Below are positions 27,252 through 33,258 of a DNA stretch of 33,258 nt, in pieces. Position numbers and translations under genes: made by a program. The stretch's first letter is position 1. Each line of letters opens with the position of its first letter. Origin of the DNA: Bacteroidota bacterium (lineage in GTDB: Bacteria; Bacteroidota; Ignavibacteria; Ignavibacteriales; Melioribacteraceae); assembly GCA_021824635.1 (NCBI GenBank), contig JAKAKD010000050.1, positions 1-33,258 on the forward strand, read 5' to 3'. Under the pieces are notes generated by a model. That model was not told the origin of the DNA, did no database searches, and saw only the letters and a list, made by a program, of their open reading frames with translations.

Positions 27252-28310
27252 TTAGGCAGAAGAAGAAATAATTAACAAAGTAACATCATCGTCCCAAAGA
27301 CCTGCTGAGAATTCAGCTACAGATTCAATTATATCTTGAGACATTTTGTTCGCATCAGAAGAGAAATATTTAAGACATGAATTTATAAACCGCTCTTCTC
27401 CGTACAATTCTCCTTTAATATTTTTTGCTTCTATTAAACCGTCTGTGTAAAAAATAATTGTATCGTCTTCGGATAAATTCACCGTATCATTATAATATTC
27501 ATAATTAGGAACAACACCCAGCATTGTTCCCCCGCATTCTAACTTTTTCACTTCACCATTACAATTAATGATTAATACCGGAGGATGCCCTGCATTTGTA
27601 TATTCTAGCGTATTTGTATTTAGGTCTATTATACCATAGAAGAATGTTATAAACTTTTCAGGCATTTCATTTTCTAAGAGAGAGTTGTTTAACTGATAAC
27701 ATATTTTATTTGTAGATTCATTTCGATGCGAAATTTGGCGGACAATCGCTTGTAAGTTGGACATTAATAACGCTGCAGCCACTCCATGACCGGCAACATC
27801 ACCTATACAAATTCCAATTTTATCATCACTGATATTAATGAAGTCGTAATAGTCTCCGCTCACAAAAGATTTTGGCAACCAGATTACGGAAACTTCACGA
27901 TTCTTTAACGTGGGTAATTGCTTTGGAAGAAGTCCTTGCTGAATTCTAATTGCAAGATTGCTTTCAAGATCAATCGAACTTCTTAGAGTCGAAAGAGTTA
28001 ACGAGATTGTTACAAAAAATCCTAATTCTATAAGAGCATTCCAGTATATAATTAAAGGATGTGAATAGCCGCTATTAGTTATTTTATCAGCATAGAAAAA
28101 GATAGTCGCGCTTAAAATAGAAAGACTTATTGCGCTCCATCTGTCAACGAACCAAGCGCAAATTGAAATTGGAATTAAATAGAAAAGAGAAACTGATAGT
28201 TCAGCACCCGTCACTTTATCTAAAAACCCAACTAGCAGTGTAAGAATAACTGCAGCACCAATTATTATGTTTTTGGGAAGCTTCGAAATATGTTGAAATA
28301 TAAATGCCAT
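27252..28310 (-). CDS. Membrane-anchored PP2C-type (RsbU/SpoIIE) phosphatase
   Basis: A 352-residue protein. Residues ~10-108 hold four membrane helices (IIIGAAVILTLLVGFL, VSLFYLIPISICAWFV, ISLSILSATIFFYA, ALIELGFFVTISLTL). A short helix (IRIQQGLLPKQLP) leads to the PP2C-like catalytic domain. The metal-binding acids are in place: Asp153 (VSGDYYDF), Asp171 (IGDVAGHGVAAALLM), Asp290 (IIFYTDGLIEA) and Asp341/342 (LWDDDVTLLII). Such enzymes dephosphorylate anti-sigma-factor antagonists in partner-switching stress and surface pathways. No kinase (RsbW) or antagonist (RsbV) gene is beside it, so the target is encoded elsewhere. The membrane part may be the sensor. No ribosome site is evident. Confidence 0.92.
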   Translation of the reverse strand: MAFIFQHISKLPKNIIIGAAVILTLLVGFLDKVTGAELSVSLFYLIPISICAWFVDRWSAISLSILSATIFFYADKITNSGYSHPLIIYWNALIELGFFVTISLTLSTLRSSIDLESNLAIRIQQGLLPKQLPTLKNREVSVIWLPKSFVSGDYYDFINISDDKIGICIGDVAGHGVAAALLMSNLQAIVRQISHRNESTNKICYQLNNSLLENEMPEKFITFFYGIIDLNTNTLEYTNAGHPPVLIINCNGEVKKLECGGTMLGVVPNYEYYNDTVNLSEDDTIIFYTDGLIEAKNIKGELYGEERFINSCLKYFSSDANKMSQDIIESVAEFSAGLWDDDVTLLIISSSA

Positions 28311-28734
28311 ATCTGTGTATAAGACAGTTCTAAAAGGAGTGCGGTTTAATTTTATTTTTCAGAAAAAATTTTTTAATAAGACTAAAAACTCAAGAAAAAG
28401 TTATGATTTATTGAGGTCGGAAATTCCATGATATTTTAAAAAGTGTTTAAGATTTTGCTATATGCTCATTATTCTGAAAAGTTACGCCCATTTTGTGACC
28501 GACCAAATTATTTAGTATTTTTACAATAGAGTTATGAATGAGAACTCTCTTAAACGAAAAATTTCTTGTTTCTACTCTCATCATTTTTCAAAATTAACCT
28601 GACTTAACCAATCTTATTCTTCTTTGCACTTAATTATTAATGCAAAAAGTTGCTATGGTCATCAAGTCAAAAAAAAATTACGCAACTGATTAGCAATATC
28701 ACACTATTTCCGACACAAAAACAGAATAGAAAAA
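28311..28734. other. Divergent intergenic region, no gene recognised
   Basis: It lies between the minus-strand phosphatase and the plus-strand ABC-F gene and should hold both promoters. It is very AT-rich. I see no open frame with a ribosome site, no strong hairpin, and no copy of the repeats found at 1017-1740. Confidence 0.5.
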
Positions 28735-30366
28735 ATGATAAGCACAAACAATCTATCACTCAGATTTGGTAAACGGACGTTATTCGAAGAAGTAAATTTA
28801 AAATTCACTCCGGGAAATTGTTATGGTATTATTGGCGCCAACGGTTCGGGTAAATCAACTTTTATTAAAATTCTTTCGGGCGAAATTGAGCAAAGTTCAG
28901 GAGACGTTATAATAACTCCCGGCGAAAGACTTGCAACTTTGAAACAAAATCAATTTGAGTATGATGAATACACAGTTTTAAAAACTGTGATGATGGGACA
29001 TCAAAAACTTTTTTCTGTAATGGAAGAACGTGATGCTTTATACGCAAAAGCCGATTTTAGCGATGCGGACGGAATAAGAGCATCGGAACTCGAAGGAGAA
29101 TTTGCAGAGATGTACGGCTGGGAAGCAGAATCTGAAGCGGCTGAACTTCTGAGCGGCTTGGGGATCAGCGACGAAAATCATACAAAATTAATGAAGGATT
29201 TGACCGGTAACGAAAAAGTAAAAGTTCTTTTGGCTCAAGCTCTATTTGGAAACCCAGATATATTATTATTGGATGAACCAACAAATCATCTTGATATTAT
29301 TTCAATTGGTTGGCTGGAAGATTTTCTAGAGAAATTTAAAAATACCGTAATTGTAATTTCGCACGATAGACATTTTCTTAATCAAGTATGTACGCATATA
29401 GCAGATATTGACTTTGGGAAAATCCAGATGTACACCGGCAATTATGATTTCTGGCTGGAGAGCAGTCAACTTGCGGCAAAACAAGCAAAGGATTCCAATA
29501 AAAAGATAGAAGCCAAAAGAGCGGAGTTGCAGGAGTTTATTTCCCGTTTCAGCGCTAACGCCTCTAAATCAAAACAAGCGACATCAAGAAAAAAGCAACT
29601 TGAAAACTTAACGCTTGAAGATATAAAACCCTCTTCACGTAAAATGCCTTACATTGCTTTTAAGCCGGAACGTGAAGCCGGTAATAATCTACTTGAAATT
29701 AACAACCTAGCAAAGAATTACGGCGAAGAAATTCTTTTGAACAATCTTACATTCAAAGTTGAAACCGGAGATAAAATTGCGTTTGTGGGTCCTAACGATT
29801 TATTAAAAACCACTCTGTTTAATGTTCTCACAAGTAAAGAAAAAGCCGATAAAGGAAATTTTATATGGGGAGCTACAACTAAAGTAGCCTATTTCCCAAA
29901 GGATAATGCCGAATTTCTCGACGTTGATTTGAATCTTATTGATTGGCTTCGTCAATATTCAAAAGAGAAAGAAGAAACATATATCCGCGGATTTCTTGGA
30001 AGAATGCTCTTTAGCGGAGAGGAAACTTTAAAGAAAGCCAGTGTTCTTTCCGGCGGTGAACGTGTACGTTGTTTGTTTGCAAAAATGATGTTAACAGGCG
30101 CGAATGTTCTTATTCTTGACGGACCGACTAATCATCTCGATTTGGAAGCTATCTCTGCGCTGAATAACAGCTTAATTGATTTTCCCGGTACTGTACTTTT
30201 TAGTTCACATGATCATCAGTTCGTTCATACAATCGCAACGAGAATAATAGAAATTATACCTTCTGGAATAATTGATAAACGAATGACATTTGATGAATAC
30301 TTAAATGACGCAGAAATAAAAAAGATGCATCTTGAGTTGTATCATGCTTCTGCTATAGATCTCTAA
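28735..30366 (+). CDS. ABC-F ATPase with one degenerate ATP site (YbiT-like)
   Basis: A 543-residue soluble protein with two ABC domains and the linker found in ABC-F proteins, which act on ribosomes (translation factors or resistance proteins). Domain 1 has intact Walker A GANGSGKS (34-41) and Walker B LLLDEPTNHLD, but its signature is LTGNE (156-160) rather than LSGGQ. Domain 2 has an intact signature LSGGER (438-443), but Walker A is GPNDLLKT (352-359, no Gly before Lys) and Walker B is ILDGPTNHLD (Glu replaced by Gly463). All the lost residues belong to the same ATP site, while the other site is complete. The linker RFSANASKSKQATSR is like YbiT's. It is a single gene with no antibiotic-resistance context. 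Confidence 0.9.
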   Translation: MISTNNLSLRFGKRTLFEEVNLKFTPGNCYGIIGANGSGKSTFIKILSGEIEQSSGDVIITPGERLATLKQNQFEYDEYTVLKTVMMGHQKLFSVMEERDALYAKADFSDADGIRASELEGEFAEMYGWEAESEAAELLSGLGISDENHTKLMKDLTGNEKVKVLLAQALFGNPDILLLDEPTNHLDIISIGWLEDFLEKFKNTVIVISHDRHFLNQVCTHIADIDFGKIQMYTGNYDFWLESSQLAAKQAKDSNKKIEAKRAELQEFISRFSANASKSKQATSRKKQLENLTLEDIKPSSRKMPYIAFKPEREAGNNLLEINNLAKNYGEEILLNNLTFKVETGDKIAFVGPNDLLKTTLFNVLTSKEKADKGNFIWGATTKVAYFPKDNAEFLDVDLNLIDWLRQYSKEKEETYIRGFLGRMLFSGEETLKKASVLSGGERVRCLFAKMMLTGANVLILDGPTNHLDLEAISALNNSLIDFPGTVLFSSHDHQFVHTIATRIIEIIPSGIIDKRMTFDEYLNDAEIKKMHLELYHASAIDL

Positions 30367-30402
30367 TTTTAGTTAATACAATTGACATGAGTGACTTTCC
30401 TA

Positions 30403-30597
30403 CTAATTCAATATCTTTTTCACACGTCCAATTTCTCCGGTCTCAAGACGGACTTTAATTCCATGAGGATGTTTGGAAGAATTTGTAAGAATATCTTTTA
30501 CAAACCCCTCCGTTAGCTTTTGACTGCGTTGGTCTTCCTTCAATACTATTGCCACATGCAATCCTTGCTTAATATTTCGGCGGTCTTGAGATTCCAA
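30403..30597 (-). CDS. ywbE: YwbE family small protein
   Basis: A 64-residue protein matching the YwbE family: RRNIKQGLHVAIVLKEDQRS, GFVKDILTNSSKHPHGIKVR, ETGEIGRVKKIL. It is full length for the family, which is a small basic beta-rich protein of unknown role. The start lies 3 bases after the stop of the DEAD-box helicase gene, so it should be the second gene of that operon; co-occurrence with a helicase suggests an RNA-related task. Confidence 0.88.
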   Translation of the reverse strand: MESQDRRNIKQGLHVAIVLKEDQRSQKLTEGFVKDILTNSSKHPHGIKVRLETGEIGRVKKILN

Positions 30598-30600
30598 ATA

Positions 30601-31890
30601 TTAGCCTCTTCCTCTGTTGGTCCAAACTTTTCTTTCTCCTTCCCTCCTACTGCGTTTTGGTTTTGAAAATGCAGAGCCGAAAATCTTTTTAGTCTTTGTT
30701 TTAGCTGAATCTTCTTTGTTAACCAACTGTTTTGGATTTTCCCAAACCCATTCAGTAAGAACGTAAGGATGATTTTCGATAACCGGAATTGGTTTTGAAA
30801 TAAGTTTGTTTATTTCTTTCAGATACGCTCTTTCCTCTGAATCGCAAAGCGAAAGAGCAACTCCGCCTAATCCTGCTCTACCGGTTCGTCCGATTCGATG
30901 AATATAAGTTTCCGGAATATTTGGAATCTCAAAATTTATTACATGCGAAAGTTCGTCTATATCAATTCCACGCGCGGCAATATCTGTTGCTACCAATACT
31001 CTTGTCTGTTTTGTTTTAAAATTAGTCAACGCACGCTGACGCGCATTCTGAGCTTTATCACCGTGAATAGCTTCTGCTTTTATATTTGCCTTATTTAGAA
31101 CTTTAGCCACATTATCTGCCCCATGTTTGGTGCGAGTGAACACAAGCGCAGATACAATGGCTGGGTCTTTCAACAAATGAATCAGGAGAGCTTTTTTATC
31201 TGACTTTGCCACATAATAGATTCTCTGCTGGATTGCTTCGACGGTTGGTGATTCCGGAGTTACTTCTACCTTAACAGGATTGTGTAAAATAGTGTTTGCT
31301 AATTTTATTATTTCCGACGGCATTGTCGCAGAGAAAAATAACGACTGTCTTTTAGACGGCAATTTTGAAATTATTTTTTTTACATCATTTATGAATCCCA
31401 TATCGAGCATTCGGTCCGCCTCATCAAGCACAAATAATTTAATGTGTTGAAGACTGATATGATTTTGATTCATCAGATCAAGCAGTCTGCCCGGCGTAGC
31501 AATTAGAATATCAACTCCGGCTTTTAATTTATCCGTTTGTGCTTTTTGCGGAACGCCACCAAAGACTACCACATTTTTAAGTCCGGTATGTTTGCCATAA
31601 GCGGAAAAACTTTCTCCGATTTGTATAGCAAGTTCTCTTGTTGGAGTAACTATTAAAGCGTGGATAATTCTTTTTTTATCACCTTCAATTTTTTCGTTAT
31701 AAAGAATTTGCAGAATCGGGACAGCAAATGCTGCTGTTTTACCTGTTCCCGTCTGCGCACAACCAAGCAGATCTTTCCTTTCAAGTATAATAGGAATTGC
31801 CTGTTTCTGAATAGGCGTGGGAATTGTATATCCTTCTTCTGCTAAAGCTTTTTGAATTGGTTTAATAAGATTGATTTTTTCGAATGACAT
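30601..31890 (-). CDS. rhlE: DEAD-box RNA helicase, RhlE-like
   Basis: A 429-residue ATP-dependent RNA helicase. The motifs are in order: [10 protein letters not shown] (Q motif), AQTGTGKT (I), PTRELA (Ia), TPGRLLD (Ib), DEADRM (II), SAT (III), [14 protein letters not shown] (IV), DIAARGIDI (V) and [10 protein letters not shown] (VI). The C-terminal tail is basic ([19 protein letters not shown]) and short, as in RhlE rather than DeaD. It probably acts in ribosome assembly or RNA turnover, often important in the cold. GAAGGAAAA lies ~12 bases before the ATG. The ywbE gene follows at 3 bases. Nothing appears broken. Confidence 0.94.
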   Translation of the reverse strand: MSFEKINLIKPIQKALAEEGYTIPTPIQKQAIPIILERKDLLGCAQTGTGKTAAFAVPILQILYNEKIEGDKKRIIHALIVTPTRELAIQIGESFSAYGKHTGLKNVVVFGGVPQKAQTDKLKAGVDILIATPGRLLDLMNQNHISLQHIKLFVLDEADRMLDMGFINDVKKIISKLPSKRQSLFFSATMPSEIIKLANTILHNPVKVEVTPESPTVEAIQQRIYYVAKSDKKALLIHLLKDPAIVSALVFTRTKHGADNVAKVLNKANIKAEAIHGDKAQNARQRALTNFKTKQTRVLVATDIAARGIDIDELSHVINFEIPNIPETYIHRIGRTGRAGLGGVALSLCDSEERAYLKEINKLISKPIPVIENHPYVLTEWVWENPKQLVNKEDSAKTKTKKIFGSAFSKPKRSRREGERKVWTNRGRG

Positions 31891-32192
31891 TAATTCATTT
31901 TCCTTCTAAAACGTATTGTTAAAAATCTATTATGTTTTGGATCAGCAGTAAGATGAATGAATCTTATAAAGGATTACAAACAAAGGTATGTTACTGAAGC
32001 ATTACAAATAATTACAGTGTAAAATTAGCTTAATTAATCACCATCTCAAAAGATAAACGCTATTAATATTACTTATCTTAACTGCAGTTCAATAAATCGG
32101 CTTTATAAATCATCATTAAACCCAAAACCTCGAAGATAGATTTCTACAGTTAGAATCGAGGTTTTCTTTAATTTCTAGATTATTTACATCTC
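31891..32192. other. Intergenic with terminator hairpin, no gene
   Basis: It contains the presumed promoter of the helicase gene near 31900-32000 and the hairpin at 32124-32165. I see no other structure and no coding frame. Confidence 0.6.
32124..32165 (-). terminator. Terminator hairpin downstream of TolC-family gene
   Basis: A perfect 10-bp inverted repeat, AAAACCTCGA (32124-32133) and TCGAGGTTTT (32156-32165), with a 22-base loop that has its own short pairing (TTCTA/TAGAA). A/T tracts at both ends allow it to act in either direction. It lies just downstream of the minus-strand efflux gene. Confidence 0.75.
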
Positions 32193-33258
32193 TTATAAAA
32201 TTCTCAAATCGCCAATTGCTCTGCGAAGCGAGTAGTAACTGATTATACTTTTATATTTTGCCTGAATATTTAGAAGCCGAGCTTGTGTTAATGCTGTTTC
32301 GGAATCCAGCACTTCCAGGTTTGTTGCGGTGCCTCTTTCGTATTGAAGTTTTGCACGTTCAAGAGATCCGCGCGCATAATCAATTTGTTCTTGTGTAGAA
32401 TTCATTCTTTCGACATTCGATTTCAAATCGCTCTCTGATTGATAAACATCGGTTGAAATTGACTCTTTAACCTGTTTGATTTTTTGATCTGCCGCATCTA
32501 TGGCTGCGCTAGCTTCATTAATTTTATTCTCGGTTAGATTACCATTAAAGATTGGAACATCAAGAGAAACACCTGCAAACCAATTTCCTCTCATTACTTC
32601 GATATTCGGCTCATAACCGTTTTTAAATCCGTAACCCAAGTCTGCTCTCACAGAGGGCTTGTCTATTTGGCTTACAATTGCTTTTTGAAGATTTGCAGTG
32701 TTACGCGCATCTGTAACAAGTTTCAATTCCGGTCTCTGATTGTATGCAGCACTTAGTAAAGAATCACTATTCAAATTGTACATAGGGAGATCAAAATGAC
32801 CGGTAATGTTGATTCCTTTCCTCCGATCAAAACCGATCAATTCTTTAAGATAGAGTTCCTGTTTATTCATCTCGTTCTGTAATTCAATTTTTTCATTTTT
32901 GATTTCAACCATACGGGTCTTTGTGCTTAATACATCATAATCTGTAGCGGTTCCGTTTTTTATTTTAAGTTCGGTAATTTTTAAATGCTCTTGTAACGTC
33001 GCATATTGTGTGTCTTTGACGGCAATACTTTTTTTCAAAAATAATATTCCGTAAAAAATTCTAACAGCTTGATCGGAAAGATCATTCTTTATTAATTCTT
33101 CATTATCTTTAACTGAAGTTAGAAATGAGGAGGCGTAATCTACTTGTGAATCACGCTTGCCGAAATCGTAAAGAGTTTGGTGAACAAATACACCGACATT
33201 ATAATTGTTTGCCGGAGCTAATTCTAAATTTTCTCCGCCAAATGCAAATGCCGGTATA
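32193..33258 (-). CDS. TolC-family outer-membrane efflux protein, 5' end missing
   Basis: The minus-strand frame is open from 32193 to the right edge, so the protein is cut at its N-terminus; the TTG at 33038 is internal. The visible ~354 residues show the TolC pattern of two halves: FVHQTLYDFGKRDSQVDYAS then long helices (NDLSDQAVRIFYGILFLKKS), a strand pair (NWFAGVSLDVPIFNGNLTEN), and a second set of helices ending LERAKLQYERGTATNLEVLD and SIISYYSLRRAIGDL. These build the outer-membrane barrel and periplasmic tunnel used by RND or ABC efflux and type I secretion. The pump partners would lie outside the window, probably downstream of the hairpin-bounded end or upstream in the operon; none are seen here. 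Confidence 0.92.
   Translation of the reverse strand, partial: IPAFAFGGENLELAPANNYNVGVFVHQTLYDFGKRDSQVDYASSFLTSVKDNEELIKNDLSDQAVRIFYGILFLKKSIAVKDTQYATLQEHLKITELKIKNGTATDYDVLSTKTRMVEIKNEKIELQNEMNKQELYLKELIGFDRRKGINITGHFDLPMYNLNSDSLLSAAYNQRPELKLVTDARNTANLQKAIVSQIDKPSVRADLGYGFKNGYEPNIEVMRGNWFAGVSLDVPIFNGNLTENKINEASAAIDAADQKIKQVKESISTDVYQSESDLKSNVERMNSTQEQIDYARGSLERAKLQYERGTATNLEVLDSETALTQARLLNIQAKYKSIISYYSLRRAIGDLRIL

Noticed and set aside
33036-33038. TTG as start of the TolC-family gene
   Set aside because: The frame stays open to the window edge with clear TolC sequence, so this is an internal codon.

Overview
The window reads as a piece of an AT-rich chromosome from a Gram-negative, probably motile bacterium of the Bacteroidota/Chlorobi/Ignavibacteria neighbourhood. 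This placement is inferred. Supporting signs are an outer-membrane porin and TolC protein, a divergent ABC-F type, FucP-type transport beside a ROK kinase, and palindromic repeats of the TGTCATTCC kind. There are also two TTG starts that in-frame stops force. I see no rRNA, tRNA, CRISPR array or intact insertion sequence.

Layout. 1-1016 is the 3' end of a receiver/histidine-kinase gene. 1017-1740 is a repeat-rich gap with an 80-bp palindrome. 1768-9077 is a chemosensory block: cheW, porin, secreted Cache protein, MCP, second cheW, second MCP and a small acidic protein. The two cheW genes have the same ~149-bp upstream leader, so a cheW unit was duplicated. 9104-9353 is a 134-bp-period tandem duplication that reaches into the end of an MscS/cyclic-nucleotide-binding channel gene (minus strand). 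An unrecognised gene and an aldo/keto reductase follow.

13015-22713 is the most notable part: a SulP anion transporter, a helix-turn-helix/PTS-EIIA fusion, and a six-gene set resembling hydrogenase-4/formate hydrogenlyase. The last gene fuses a two-cluster ferredoxin to the NuoB-like small subunit. The hydrogenase-like large subunit has lost all four cysteines that would hold the Ni-Fe site, while the small subunit keeps its Fe-S ligands and the membrane subunits keep proton-path residues. This is therefore an energy-converting-hydrogenase-related (Ehr-type) complex with an unknown reaction, not a hydrogenase. No hydrogenase maturation genes are in the window. The SulP and EIIA genes directly upstream suggest a link to anion transport or phosphotransfer control.

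22955-33258 holds a 47-residue membrane peptide, a glycosyltransferase, a sugar uptake and kinase pair, a membrane-anchored PP2C phosphatase, an ABC-F ATPase with one degenerate ATP site, a ywbE-rhlE pair, and a TolC-family gene that runs off the right edge.
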